Assembly (NCBI GenBank): GCA_002379855.1
Contig: DFUX01000036.1
Span: 6,296-70,295 of the forward strand
Reading direction: 5' to 3'
DNA from: Cloacimonetes bacterium UBA4175
Lineage (GTDB): Bacteria > Cloacimonadota > Cloacimonadia > Cloacimonadales > Cloacimonadaceae
Length of the DNA stretch: 64,000 nucleotides
Every line of letters starts with the position of its first letter. The first letter of the stretch is position 1. Below are positions 1-10,800 of this stretch, piece after piece. The notes beneath the pieces were generated by a model that was given only the letters and a program-made list of their open reading frames with translations, was not told the origin of the DNA and made no database searches. The translations under genes and the position numbers were made by a program.

Positions 1-89
1 CAATTTTGTGGAACAGCTTGTAATGAACAACCTGCTTTGCACTTGCAGGCATCGATGAACGAGCGGGGAGCCGTAAAACAATTTATCCT

Positions 90-118
90 TTGACAAAATC
101 GGGGCTGCCTCTTTTATA
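90..118 (+). promoter_or_regulatory. Probable sigma-70 promoter of dnaE
   Basis: A TTGACA box at 90-95 is followed by a 17-base spacer and TTTATA at 113-118. This leaves a leader of about 25 bases before the dnaE ATG at 149, and that leader carries a GGGGAG ribosome-binding site. The match is seen in sequence; activity is inferred. Bases 1-89 contain no gene I can support. Confidence 0.6.
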
Positions 119-148
119 CGTTTCAGAGAGTTTTGGGGAGAAGCTAAA

Positions 149-3100
149 ATGTCCTTTGTCCATTTACACAACCACACGCAATACAGTTTGCTGGACGGAG
201 CCTGCAGGGTTGACCGGATGATCAAGCTTGCGGTCGAGTATGGTATGCCGGCCGTGGCGATCACCGATCATGGCAATATGTATGGCGCCATTGATTTTTA
301 CAAGGCGGCAAAAAAGGCCGGAATCAAGCCGATCATCGGCACCGAAGCCTATATCATAAACGGAGATTTGAACAGCGAGCACAACAAAAGCGATAATCGC
401 TACCACCTGGTGCTGCTGGCTCAGAACAATACAGGTTACCACAATCTGATCAAGCTTTCCTCTATATCCTTTATAGATGGGTATTACTACAAACCGAGGA
501 TCAGCAAGGCTGTGCTGGCTCAATACAGCGAAGGCCTGATCTGCCTTTCCGCCTGCATCCAGGGAGAGGTAGCCTCGCTGTTGGCCAATCACAGGGAGCA
601 GGAGGCCAGGGAGGCCGTGGCCTGGTATAAAGATCTATTTGGAGACCGCTATTACATCGAGATTCAGGATCATGGCATAGAACAGGAACGCGAGGTGATG
701 CCCCTGCTGATCAAACTCGCCAAAGAGATGGATGTGCCACTGGTGGTGACCAACGATTGCCACTACCTGCACCAGGAAGACTATGAAGCCCACGACATCC
801 TGCTCTGCATCCAAACCGCCAAGGCTCTGAACGATCCGACCCGCATGCGCTACAGCAGCAATCAGCTTCATTTTCGCAGCCCCGAGGAAATGCGGGCTCT
901 CTTTCCCGAGCATGAGGATGCCTATAACAATACGCTGAAGATAGCCGAGAGCGTGGATCTGGAACTGAAATACGATAAGTTTTTGTTGCCGGAGATCGAC
1001 ATCCCGGAAGGGTATGCGGACATGGGCACTTACCTGCGCCACCTGTGCGACGAAAACTGCAAGATAAAGTATCCGGAAATGACGGATGAGATTCGCTCCA
1101 GGATAGACTTTGAACTGGAAGTGATTCACCGCATGGGTTTCGACGGCTACTATCTGGTAGTGAAAGACCTGATCGACAACGCCCGCAAACAGGGTGTGCC
1201 GGTGGGTCCGGGGCGCGGTTCAGGAGCGGGCAGTATTGTGGCTTATCTGCTGGATATCACCAAGATAGATCCCATGCGCTACGGCCTGCTCTTTGAGCGT
1301 TTCCTCAATCCTGAGCGGATCAGCATGCCTGATTTTGACATCGATTTCTGCGCCCAGAAAAGGGGGCAGGTGATCGATTATGTGGTGCAAAAATATGGCC
1401 GCAGCAGCGTTACGCAGATCATCACCTTTGGCACTTTGGGCGCCAGGTCGGTGATCAAGGACGTTGCCAGAGTGCTCATGGTGTCTGCCTCCGAGGCCAA
1501 CAATATCACCAAGACCATCCCCTTCGGCAGGAGCTTGGAGGATGCCTATAAGGAATCAGCGGATTTCAGACATCTGATCGAAAGCAACGAACAGTATCAA
1601 AACATCTACAAACACAGCCTGGTGCTGGAGGGGCTGATCCGCCAAACAGGCATCCACGCAGCGGGGCTGGTGATCGTGCCTGGCGACCTGACCGATTACA
1701 TCCCCCTCACACGTGGCAACCAAAAGGATGGCGAAGACAATATCCTGGTTCAATATGAAGGCAAGTGGCTGGATGAGCTGAAGTTTCTCAAGATGGATAT
1801 TCTGGGACTGAAAACCCTTACCCTGATCCAAAAAACCGTCGATCTGGTGCAGCAGTCCCACGGTGTTACTGTGGATGTGGAGAATCTGGATCTGACGGAT
1901 AAAAAAGTATTCAATATGCTTGGCAAAGGCGAAACGGACGGGGTGTTCCAGTTTGAATCTGACGGCATGCGCAAGTATCTGATCGATCTCAAACCCAACA
2001 TGTTTGAAGACCTGATCGCCATGGTGGCGCTATACAGGCCAGGCCCGATGAAGTTCATAGACAGCTTTATCGCCCGCAAGCACAAAAAGGAAAAGGTGGT
2101 CTATGACCATCCCATCATGGAGGCGGCGCTCCGGGATACCTATGGCGTGACGGTGTATCAGGAGCAGGTGATGCGCATCTCGATCGAGATTGCCGGTTTC
2201 ACCCGCGGGGAAGCCGACAGCCTGCGCAAGGCAATGGGTAAGAAAAGCCTGGATCTTTTGCAGAAGTTCCGTCAGAAGTTCATGGAAGGCACGGCTGCCA
2301 GAGGTGTGTTAGCCAAAATCGCGGAAAAGATTTGGCAGGATTGGGAGAAGTTCGCGGAATACGCCTTCAACAAGAGCCATGCCACCTGCTATGCCCTGGT
2401 TGCCTATCGCACAGCCTGGCTCAAAGCCCACTATCCGGTGGAATTCATGGCAGCCCTGCTGTCTTTGGAAGATGATCCCGCCAAGATTCCCCAGATCATT
2501 GAGGTTTGCAAAAACATGGGCATCACGATCATCGCCCCCAACGTCAACCGCAGCGACAGGGAGTTCACCGTGCATGGCAAAGAGGTGCAGTTTGGCCTGC
2601 GGGCGATCAAGAATCTGGGCGAGGCGGCCATCTCCTGCATCGTGGAAGACCGGCACAAGAATGGACCTTATTCAAATATATTCAATTTCTGCTCACGCAT
2701 GGACAGCAGCGCGGTGAACAAGACTGTGTTGGAAAGCCTCATCGCCTGCGGGGCAATGGATGAATTGGAAGGTACCCGGTCCCAGAAATGGGCGGTGATC
2801 GAACAGGCGTTGGCTTTCAGCAACGGCGAGCAACGGGATAAAAGGCTGGGGCAGACCTCGCTGTTCGACCTGATCATAGATGATCATGAGGCTGAGGAAT
2901 ACTATCCGCCCCTGCCTCTGGAACAGCCTTGGAAATATGGCTATCAGATGGCGAAGGAAAAAGATGTGCTTGGGTTTTACATGAGCGGGCATCCCTTGAA
3001 TGAATACCTCAGCCTGGTCAAGTATTTTACCAATACCACCTCCCTCACAGGCAAAGGAAGGTCAGGCCAGGATCTCACCCTGGCTGGCATCATCAACCAG

Positions 3101-3595
3101 ATCTCCCGTAAGAGGGACGCCAAAGGGAACCCCATCGCCTTCGTGGAGTTTGAGGATCTGAGCGGCAGGTTTGAAGTGGCGCTGTTCAACAAGGATTACG
3201 AGTCTTTCCTGCCACTTTTATCTCCAGGCATGATCTATATTGTAATGGGTGTAAAATCCGGTTATGACCCCAATGAGGACAGCATTCTGCGCGTTATTCC
3301 GGATCAAATCATTCCAATCGAAGAACTGTCCCACAAAACAAAAGGCGAGTTGCAGCTCAGCCTCGATGCGGGCAAGCTGACCCCGCAATGGCTGGATGAG
3401 TTTTCACTCCAGATGGATAAATCCGGTGGGGGGTTCGTCCTGCTGACCACTCTCACAGACCCAAATGGCGACAAACACATCCTGGAATCCGCCCACAAAC
3501 TCTTCCCTGGCAATCAGATGCTGCAATGGCTGGAAGAGCAGGGAACGGAGTTTCAGCTTAAGATCAGCACCGCTGGCAATGAGAATAACTCTTAG
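149..3595 (+). CDS. dnaE: DNA polymerase III alpha subunit
   Basis: Replicative DNA polymerase of family C, which extends the primed chromosome in the cytoplasm. The 1148 residues match the usual DnaE length. The N-terminal PHP domain (about residues 4-210) keeps its metal ligands (HLHNHTQYS, TDHGNM). The palm holds GPGRGSGAGS and the catalytic aspartates in PDFDIDF (394-400). A helix-hairpin-helix region and an OB-fold (about 960-1060) follow. The start is supported by a GGGGAG site and an upstream promoter. The 3' end overlaps the next gene by 17 bases, so the two are probably co-transcribed. Identification is secure. Confidence 0.97.
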   Translation: MSFVHLHNHTQYSLLDGACRVDRMIKLAVEYGMPAVAITDHGNMYGAIDFYKAAKKAGIKPIIGTEAYIINGDLNSEHNKSDNRYHLVLLAQNNTGYHNLIKLSSISFIDGYYYKPRISKAVLAQYSEGLICLSACIQGEVASLLANHREQEAREAVAWYKDLFGDRYYIEIQDHGIEQEREVMPLLIKLAKEMDVPLVVTNDCHYLHQEDYEAHDILLCIQTAKALNDPTRMRYSSNQLHFRSPEEMRALFPEHEDAYNNTLKIAESVDLELKYDKFLLPEIDIPEGYADMGTYLRHLCDENCKIKYPEMTDEIRSRIDFELEVIHRMGFDGYYLVVKDLIDNARKQGVPVGPGRGSGAGSIVAYLLDITKIDPMRYGLLFERFLNPERISMPDFDIDFCAQKRGQVIDYVVQKYGRSSVTQIITFGTLGARSVIKDVARVLMVSASEANNITKTIPFGRSLEDAYKESADFRHLIESNEQYQNIYKHSLVLEGLIRQTGIHAAGLVIVPGDLTDYIPLTRGNQKDGEDNILVQYEGKWLDELKFLKMDILGLKTLTLIQKTVDLVQQSHGVTVDVENLDLTDKKVFNMLGKGETDGVFQFESDGMRKYLIDLKPNMFEDLIAMVALYRPGPMKFIDSFIARKHKKEKVVYDHPIMEAALRDTYGVTVYQEQVMRISIEIAGFTRGEADSLRKAMGKKSLDLLQKFRQKFMEGTAARGVLAKIAEKIWQDWEKFAEYAFNKSHATCYALVAYRTAWLKAHYPVEFMAALLSLEDDPAKIPQIIEVCKNMGITIIAPNVNRSDREFTVHGKEVQFGLRAIKNLGEAAISCIVEDRHKNGPYSNIFNFCSRMDSSAVNKTVLESLIACGAMDELEGTRSQKWAVIEQALAFSNGEQRDKRLGQTSLFDLIIDDHEAEEYYPPLPLEQPWKYGYQMAKEKDVLGFYMSGHPLNEYLSLVKYFTNTTSLTGKGRSGQDLTLAGIINQISRKRDAKGNPIAFVEFEDLSGRFEVALFNKDYESFLPLLSPGMIYIVMGVKSGYDPNEDSILRVIPDQIIPIEELSHKTKGELQLSLDAGKLTPQWLDEFSLQMDKSGGGFVLLTTLTDPNGDKHILESAHKLFPGNQMLQWLEEQGTEFQLKISTAGNENNS

Positions 3596-4694
3596 TCTCT
3601 TTCTGTTGCTAATTGTAGCCTGCACATCCCTGCAAGCGCAGGAAATCTTCTTCGAGTGCTATGGGGAGTCGGTGGAGTTTCTGGCCGTGATTCCCTACAA
3701 CGACCTGATCTTTAAGGAAGGCAGGCAGGAAGCTGAATATCAGTTTTCTGTATCCATCAAGGACTCCAATGGGCGGCAAGCGGCTTCCCTTGAACGAACT
3801 CTGCTTATTCCTCGTAAAAGCTGGATGCAGGACAATGCCATTCCCTTGTTCTTCCGGGAAAAGCTGTCTCCCGGCAAATACACTGCCCAGATCAGATTGC
3901 GGAATCTGGTGTTGGGAGGCAAAAACAGCTTGGAACGCAGCTTCTCGGTCGGTGCCTCTTCCACACAGATCGGGCAGGCGTTTCTGGTCTGCCAAAAAGA
4001 AAGCCTGGAGTTTATCCCAAGCGGAATGAATGCCCTCGGGTTCCCTCTGGAAGCGTTCCGGATACGGCAATCCTATTCCCTGCCGGTGGACAGCCTGTTG
4101 ATCCGCCTGGATGATGTGGCAACCGTCCGCTATCCCGAGCACGGGAATCTGAACACAGACATTGTGAGCCTGGTAAACGATCTGCAGCCGGAGCATGTCT
4201 CTCTTACCCTATTTGAAGGGAACATCCGCTATGATATGGAACCTTTTTTCTATAATAAATGGTTTAGCTACAATCAGCGCTATAGTTATAAAGACCAGAT
4301 CGAACAGCTCCGCTATGTGGCGAATCAGAATGAATGGCGCAGCCTGAGAGCTGTTCCCAAAGCTGATTATCAGGAAGCGATCGAAAGGTTTTGGCAGGTC
4401 CACGATCCCACCCCGGGCACCATTCGCAACGAAGCCAGGGAGAGATTTAACGAAAGGGTGATCACCGCGGATGAGCGTTACACTCTGCATAAAAGATTAA
4501 AGGGCTGGAAATCCGACCGGGGTAGAATATACATCAAATATGGGGAACCAGACGAGATTGTGGCTGAGTCTCAGCCGCTGGATGAGGATCCCTACATCGT
4601 CTGGACCTACTTTAAGGAAAAGCTGGAATTTATATTCACAGATACCGGCGGTTACGGACAATATAAGTTGAGGAACAAAGATGAAGAGTTATAA
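3579..4694 (+). CDS. GWxTD-domain secreted protein 1
   Basis: A 371-residue exported protein. The reading frame is open further upstream inside dnaE, but the ATG at 3579 gives a proper signal peptide (MRITLSLFLLLIVACTSLQA) and is chosen as the start. The C-terminal domain carries a GWxTD-type motif, here LKGWKSDRGRIYIKYGEPDEI, with the signature glycine, tryptophan, aspartate and GxPDE positions. GWxTD domains are common in Cloacimonadota, Acidobacteria and related phyla, and no biochemical role is established. It overlaps dnaE by 17 bases and the next GWxTD gene by 14, so the three form a tight unit. It acts in the periplasm or envelope by inference. Confidence 0.85.
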   Translation: MRITLSLFLLLIVACTSLQAQEIFFECYGESVEFLAVIPYNDLIFKEGRQEAEYQFSVSIKDSNGRQAASLERTLLIPRKSWMQDNAIPLFFREKLSPGKYTAQIRLRNLVLGGKNSLERSFSVGASSTQIGQAFLVCQKESLEFIPSGMNALGFPLEAFRIRQSYSLPVDSLLIRLDDVATVRYPEHGNLNTDIVSLVNDLQPEHVSLTLFEGNIRYDMEPFFYNKWFSYNQRYSYKDQIEQLRYVANQNEWRSLRAVPKADYQEAIERFWQVHDPTPGTIRNEARERFNERVITADERYTLHKRLKGWKSDRGRIYIKYGEPDEIVAESQPLDEDPYIVWTYFKEKLEFIFTDTGGYGQYKLRNKDEEL

Positions 4695-6015
4695 GATTTT
4701 GCTGGCTTTGTTGCTATGCCTGTTGTCAGGCACTCTTTTCGCTTCGGATTTTTTGAATGTTCACGTTGGTACCCAGAGGTTTTTGGACAAAAATCAGAAC
4801 ACTGTGATCCATATCGATTATCAGATTCCCTACAACGGTCTGGTGTTTCAGGCCTTCAAGGGAGGATATTTTGCCCAGGTGGAGATGAAGGTGGAAGTGA
4901 TGGAGGCTGACAGCCTGGTCTTTGAACAGGTGATCACGGACAATATCGGGATCACCAACAAAGACGATATCAACTCGTCCAAATCCTATCTAAATCGGGT
5001 CAGCTACCAGATCGACCGTCCTCATTATCAGTTTAAGCTCAGCGCCACCGATGTGTTGTCGCAAAAGCAATTTTTCTGGGGCTTTAGCGCGGAACAATTG
5101 CATCCACAGGTCAACCTCAGCGATCTGGAACTCTGTTCTGAGGTGCGGCCGGACAGCAGTTCCTATCTGGAAAGATTCCATCGGGGAAAAACTCTCTACC
5201 GAACCCAACCATCGCATATCTTCGATAAAAACGACCAGGAGTTTATGAACCTGTATTTTGAGGTTTACTCAACTGAGGAACAGCGAGCAGAGTCAAGCCT
5301 TCTGGTGCTGACAGTGGAGAAAGACAGTCTGATCATATTTGACCAATACATTGATTTTATTCCCCTCAGGAGCCAGGAAGGCATCAGCCTGAAAATCCCG
5401 CTGCAAGAACTGAGCGTGGGCAAATATGTCGGCAGCCTCGATCTACAACTGGGTGAAAAGAATGAGCATCGCGAGTTTGAATTCTTCGTCACCGAACCAA
5501 AAGCCAGTCTCTTTTATCTATTCACCAATCCGGATGACGATCTGCGTCTGCTGAGGTATTTTGTAGGCTACAGCGAACCCGCCCAATGGAAAAGTTACGA
5601 CGAACAAACCAAGCGCAGGTTCGTCAGCCAGCTGTGGAAAGACTGGTCACAATCAGGCACGATGAGTACCCAGGCGGCGATTGATATAGTGCGGGAAAGG
5701 GTGGATTACAGCAACCAGTACTTTAGTTTTTTCGACCAGGGCTGGACCACGGACATGGGCAGGATCCATATCCGCAATGGGAAACCTGATGAGATCGAAA
5801 AGGGTACTTCATCTGATGACACCCGCTATGTGCGCAAAGACTATCAGATCTGGAAATACAGCAGCAGAAATAAACCCGTGTATCTTTTTGTGGACATTCA
5901 AATGAACGGCAACTACCGCCTTATCTATGTGGACAATGATGACAGGGAAAGCTCGAATCCTGACTTTCTTAGATATTTGGGAAGCGATTTCGACACTTCA
6001 TTGTTGAACAATTAA
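4681..6015 (+). CDS. GWxTD-domain secreted protein 2
   Basis: A 444-residue exported protein, paralogous to the preceding one. It opens with a signal peptide (MKSYKILLALLLCLLSGTLFA) and has a beta-rich middle. Near the C-terminus it has the complete motif GWTTDMGRIHIRNGKPDEIE. A GAGGAA ribosome-binding site precedes the ATG, which lies inside the end of the upstream gene (14-base overlap), suggesting translational coupling. Both paralogues share an N-terminal sandwich of the type IPYNDLIF / IPYNGLVF. Function is unknown; the two probably act as partners in the envelope. A 7-base inverted repeat (6056-6095) lies downstream but has no clear T tract. Confidence 0.85.
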   Translation: MKSYKILLALLLCLLSGTLFASDFLNVHVGTQRFLDKNQNTVIHIDYQIPYNGLVFQAFKGGYFAQVEMKVEVMEADSLVFEQVITDNIGITNKDDINSSKSYLNRVSYQIDRPHYQFKLSATDVLSQKQFFWGFSAEQLHPQVNLSDLELCSEVRPDSSSYLERFHRGKTLYRTQPSHIFDKNDQEFMNLYFEVYSTEEQRAESSLLVLTVEKDSLIIFDQYIDFIPLRSQEGISLKIPLQELSVGKYVGSLDLQLGEKNEHREFEFFVTEPKASLFYLFTNPDDDLRLLRYFVGYSEPAQWKSYDEQTKRRFVSQLWKDWSQSGTMSTQAAIDIVRERVDYSNQYFSFFDQGWTTDMGRIHIRNGKPDEIEKGTSSDDTRYVRKDYQIWKYSSRNKPVYLFVDIQMNGNYRLIYVDNDDRESSNPDFLRYLGSDFDTSLLNN

Positions 6016-6094
6016 GTTCATTGATCAGGATTGCGTGTTCCACGGCTAAGCAATCAGGCTCTTTTCCAAGTTAAGTGGTTTTGTAAAGAGAGCC

Positions 6095-6475
6095 TCAAAA
6101 AACTGGCACAAAAGCATCCTGTAGATGCTCAATCTTGTAACTGTCGGTTTCGGGGTAATAGAAGACCACAATTACGTCAAATCGTGTTTTCTGCTTGACA
6201 TGATCTGGATTTTGTGTAATATATCTTTGTGCGGTGAGTGATATCCGTTTTCTCTTAGTGTAGGAGATACTCATTAGCGCGAGTTTCATAGAGTGCCTGG
6301 AGCGTGTTTTAACCTCGACAAAGACGAGATTGTCCTTATCTGAAGCGATGATGTCGATCTCACCAGCATCACTGCGGAAATTTTTACACAGTATGTTATA
6401 GCCCTGAGCTGCGAGGTATTTGGCAGCGAGGTCTTCGCCGATGTGAAAAAGCTCAACGGTTTTACGTTTTTCCAT
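6095..6475 (-). CDS. yraN: YraN/UPF0102 endonuclease-like protein
   Basis: A 126-residue member of the YraN (UPF0102) family, a small restriction-endonuclease-like fold. The family core is visible: GEDLAAKYLAAQGY, then NFR..AGEIDIIA and FVEVKTR, with the D-ExK residues of PD-(D/E)xK nucleases. The family is often encoded near rnhB and DNA-processing genes and its cellular role is unclear. An upstream GTG at 6490 would add five residues; the ATG at 6475 begins the conserved part and is preferred. It is convergent with the GWxTD genes and divergent from the next gene. Confidence 0.88.
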   Translation of the reverse strand: MEKRKTVELFHIGEDLAAKYLAAQGYNILCKNFRSDAGEIDIIASDKDNLVFVEVKTRSRHSMKLALMSISYTKRKRISLTAQRYITQNPDHVKQKTRFDVIVVFYYPETDSYKIEHLQDAFVPVF

Positions 6476-6559
6476 AAGTCGAAAAAACACTTGACGGAAA
6501 TTCTGTCAATTATATTTATGGGTCATGATAAGAAAATACACCGTAAGGTGGAGGGAAGT

Positions 6560-7648
6560 ATGAAGAAACTAATAATTTGCCTTTATGTTCTGGCAGCTAT
6601 GTTTAGCATGGCGCATGCCGCGCCTTTTCAGACATTGGGAATGCTGCGTACGCCTGACGCATATGTGTTGCCCAACAAGTCAGCGGAATTGTTGCTGGTT
6701 GGATATTACAGAGACTTTAAGGAAGGATATGCCAACGATAAATACAGCGGCATCACTCCTTATGGCATGATTGGAGTGGGGATTCTGGACAGGATCGAGC
6801 TGGGATTCTTTGGTGGAGACGATGTCTATTTCATGAATGCCAAGATCAAGGTTTTGCAGGAAACCCCCAAGATTCCACAGTTGGCTGTGGGTATGGACAA
6901 CATTTTCTCCCCTGTGAATCATCGCAGGGCTCAGGACTACAAGCCTGGCCTGCCGCCGGATCCAGATTGGGAATATGCCGACCATCCCGACAAAACTGAC
7001 TATGAGTATTACTCTCCGTATGCAGTTATATCCAAGCAAGCAGTGTTGGGCGGTCTTTCCTGGATGTTCAACCTGGGTTATGGAAGCAATCGCTACACTG
7101 GCCAGGTTCCACGTTCCCGCGTATTCAGCGGGGGATTTGCCTCGATAGAAGTGTCTCCCTTCAGGAATTTTGCCGTACAGAGCGAATATGATGGTAAAGA
7201 CTTCAATGTTGGTATGAAATACTCGATCAAAAACTTTACCATCAAAGCAGCAGGGCAGTCGGTGGAAGACTTGGCAAAAAAATCCGAAGGAAACCAGTTG
7301 AACAAAAACGTCCGTGTGGCAATGGGGATATCCTATCTTTTCGACAAATACGCGGAATCCCAACGCAGGCCTGACCTGAGCCGCTATGCCAAAACCACAG
7401 ACTTGCAGGGGACCGGGATCACTCCCGAGACCGAAGTGCCTGTGGGAGTTGGTTCCGAGGTCGCGATTGCAACCCCCGGCACCACGACGACACCTGAGAT
7501 TGTAGGTTCAAGCGCGTACAAAGAACTTTCACCTGAAGTAAAAGATTTGCTTGCAGAGCTTAGAAGTCTGCGTGAAGAAAGGCAGAAAGCCCAAAAGGCC
7601 TTGGAAGACCTTCGCAAGTGGCTGCAGGAACTGCAAGAACAACAATAG
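6560..7648 (+). CDS. Secreted beta-rich protein with C-terminal coiled coil, function unknown
   Basis: A 362-residue protein that I cannot assign to a named family. The ATG at 6560 follows GGAGGGAAG and begins a signal peptide (MKKLIICLYVLAAMFSMAHA), so the longer upstream open frame is not used. The middle (about 25-270) alternates aromatic and polar residues with many glycines, as in outer-membrane barrels of the YjbH type. The last 40 residues (ELSPEVKDLLAELRSLREE onward) form a heptad-rich coiled coil. It stands just ahead of the giant TPR gene and may be the outer-membrane part of the downstream envelope complex; that is inference. A TTGACG / TATTTA promoter pair near 6491-6518 is possible but weak. 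Confidence 0.7.
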   Translation: MKKLIICLYVLAAMFSMAHAAPFQTLGMLRTPDAYVLPNKSAELLLVGYYRDFKEGYANDKYSGITPYGMIGVGILDRIELGFFGGDDVYFMNAKIKVLQETPKIPQLAVGMDNIFSPVNHRRAQDYKPGLPPDPDWEYADHPDKTDYEYYSPYAVISKQAVLGGLSWMFNLGYGSNRYTGQVPRSRVFSGGFASIEVSPFRNFAVQSEYDGKDFNVGMKYSIKNFTIKAAGQSVEDLAKKSEGNQLNKNVRVAMGISYLFDKYAESQRRPDLSRYAKTTDLQGTGITPETEVPVGVGSEVAIATPGTTTTPEIVGSSAYKELSPEVKDLLAELRSLREERQKAQKALEDLRKWLQELQEQQ

Positions 7649-7712
7649 TTTAGCAAGTACTAGCGATGCCACGTGATGTGTAGATTATCGAATTCGTACT
7701 TCCTTTGAAGAT

Positions 7713-7753
7713 AGAAATTCAGGATGTGGTGCAGGCGCCGCATCCTGAATTCT
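7713..7753 (+). other. Perfect 11-bp hairpin in the intergenic leader
   Basis: AATTCAGGATG (7716-7726) is the exact complement of CATCCTGAATT (7741-7751), with a 14-base loop that contains GGCGCC. There is no T run after it, so an intrinsic terminator is unlikely. It lies 48 bases before the start of the giant TPR gene and could be an RNA-processing or stabilising hairpin or a protein site. Confidence 0.5.
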
Positions 7754-7801
7754 ACATTATCGTCAAGCAGTTTAGAGTAAGTATTTTAAGAGAGCGGGTA
7801 T

Positions 7802-10800
7802 ATGAAAAAGCACCTTAAGTTGTTTCTCCTGACAGTAATCGCACTGATGTTAGTTTCATCGGCATTCTCTTTGGAGCGGCCCAGACCCACAGTCGCCCAA
7901 AGAGAAATCTATTCTGACCCCCAAGTGCGGGATGCTGTCATTTTCCTCAAAGACCGTCTTCCTCAGTTGATTACAACAGACAAGGAGAAGGCGCTGGAAG
8001 AGTATATGACCCACGTGGAGAACCTAAACAAGCTTGAAGAGCTTGATGTTCTCTATCTGGTGGGACATTTCTACTCTGTATCGGACAACCCTCAAAAGGC
8101 TATTCCTTTCTTTGAGCTGCTGATCAATGACCCCAGATTGGGTGACAACGCAAGGCAGATGTTGAATCTGCTTTTATATTATCGGGCGGTGAATTATCTA
8201 AAGGGCGACAACCAAGCTGCCACAGTAGATTATATCGAGGATATACTCAATCTTTTCCCCACAGGCAAATATTACCCAACCTATCTGTATCTATGGGCGG
8301 ACATTATATCTGAAAGCAGTAGGCACCAAGAAGTTAACGATTATCTAAAGAACTACAATGTCAACAGGGAATGGCTGCAAAACAGCTTCCGGCCCCGCAA
8401 AGAAGCACTTGTAAGGCGGATACAAGCCCTGAGTTTTGACCAACTCTACCAAAATCCGACCAATGAGGAATACCTTGCACTGGAAAGTGAGATCAATTCT
8501 ATCCAGACTGATCTGCAAACCCTCTATAATGAGGTAAAATCCATGCGTGGGGTGATCATGCTCGACGCGTTGGATAAGATCGCCAAAGAGGAGTTGGCCC
8601 TGCTGGAGGAACTGAAAGCCCAATTAAAATCTTACGTTGAACCACCCCCACTGGATTGGGAACTACTTGCATCACCTGACTATCGGGGAACAGGCAAAGG
8701 ACCTTATGACAGATATCGCGAAGGCGCTGTGCTGCTGCAACAACTCAAAGGGACGGCAGAGTATTACGGAAAGGTGATCGAAGTTCTTAATCGTTTCTTT
8801 GATAAGCGTTACGACCTCTTTGTTAAAGACGATCCCTCGGTCAAAGGCAAAGGTTTCAGTGATATGGAACTGACCAGGCTGATCGACATCGAGAGAAACA
8901 TCAGCATTTATAACGATATCATTTCCTCCATCGATGAACTGATGGCTGATCCCGCATATCCATCCCATAATATCGATCTCGGACCCCAACGCCAGGAGTA
9001 CGTGGAGAAACTGGCTGACTTGCAGAGCAGAAAATCGCTTTATCTGGGTATGCGCAAACATGAAGATCCAGTGGAAGAGGCTATTTTTAACGAATTGTTG
9101 GAAGAGTATTATGCCCTGCACAGGGAAAAAGAGATGCTCGAAGACCTGTTGCCCCAGGTGGAAGAAGTGATGACAGCTATGGTTAGAGAAAGGTATCCGA
9201 AGACCATCCAGGGCGATATCCTTGCTCAACGGGAGCTGGCCGCGGATAAGGTCTCGCAGGGTTTTTTAGGCGGAGAAGATGTTGGGGATTTCTTTGCTAA
9301 TCTTGATTTTATCCAACTGGAACTCGATTACCGGAACCTAAGATACCGTGATTTGCAGCGCCAAAAAGTGGCAGCGACCCTCTCTGAACAAGAAATGCAG
9401 GATCAGTATAATCAGATTTTGGCAGATAAGGCAGCCCTACTTCAGAGGCATCAGGATTTTGTTTCCGCCAATCCTGGTTTCCAGGCTTTGGAACAACCTG
9501 GCGGTGGATATCTGATCAACAACTCAATTCTCTATTACAATATGGCTGAGCTTCAGTATGCGGTTGATCTCGACCGTCCCGAGCTGGCCTTGGCATATTA
9601 CCGCAAAGTGCTGCAGACAGATCCAGATTTCTTCCTGAGAGACTATGCTCTTTACAACATAGCATATTTGAGCAGCGAGGTTAAGAGAGAAGAGCTTGAT
9701 CCCAAAATTGCAGAATACCGCAAGAATAATCCCAACTCCAGCCGTCCAGCATCCCTTCGCTACAAGGAATCGGATTTCCGGGAAGCAATTTCGGCATACC
9801 AGGAAGTGACCACAGACACCCGCTATCAGAATTCTTCCATCCGTGACGAGTCTTTATATCGGTTGAGCGTTCTCTATTTTCTGATTGGTGCGGATGCGGA
9901 TGAGCCCATAACTTATTACGAAAAAGCGAATAATGGTTTCAATCAGCTGATCGCGGACGAAAACAGCAGTTATCGCTATGAGGCTCTTTATCAGCGGGGT
10001 TGGGTGAATATGAACCGGGGAGACCTGGAGTCCCTTAAACTGGCTATGGCAGATTTTACCAGCCTGCTGGAAGCGGTTGACAGCAAAAAGATAGAAAACG
10101 CTAATCTGGCTCAAGATTTTAAAAACAATGCTGTAGAAAACCTTGCCTACACACTGATAGCCTTGGATGGAGTTGATTACACCGCAGAGGCGCAGGGGGT
10201 TGAAGAAATCCAGCTTGCCATGGCAGATTACAAAGACCTTAAAGTCAAAGACCGGGTTATGGAAAAAGCCGCTCTCCTCAAGATCGGCATGCAGGCGCCG
10301 CTTCAGGCGATAGACTATATGGAACTTCGCTTGAAATCTTCTCCGCTTGAGCTTACCAACCCCACAATCGTGGACTCGATCATCAAGCTGTACCATACGC
10401 CTGGACTGCAGTTGAGACCCGGACAGGACCTGGCTGAGATCCGCACCGCCAAATACCAGTTTATTCTCGACCAATATAACAATAGTTCTGAATGGTACGC
10501 CCAGAATGTGAGCGGCAAAGACTATAGCGACCCGACGATTTCGCAGCAACTCGACATCGTCCGCAATGCCTATGAAGAGATCAGGATACGACACTATAAC
10601 GCGGTTGTCAGGGATCCTTCCTTGGAGAATCTGGCTGCGTATAACCAGCATATGGAGGATTTTGCCGCATATCGGGAACTTACTGCGCAAGACCATGACC
10701 AGTGGGTTAAGGAACAGGACAAGGCGAATGTTGCATTGACAATGGTCATGGCAGACAAAATAGATCAACCTCAATACCATATAAAGGCTATCGACTCCCT

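Noticed and set aside
6056..6095. Terminator between the GWxTD gene and yraN
   Set aside because: Only a 7-base stem with a long loop, and no T run on either strand.
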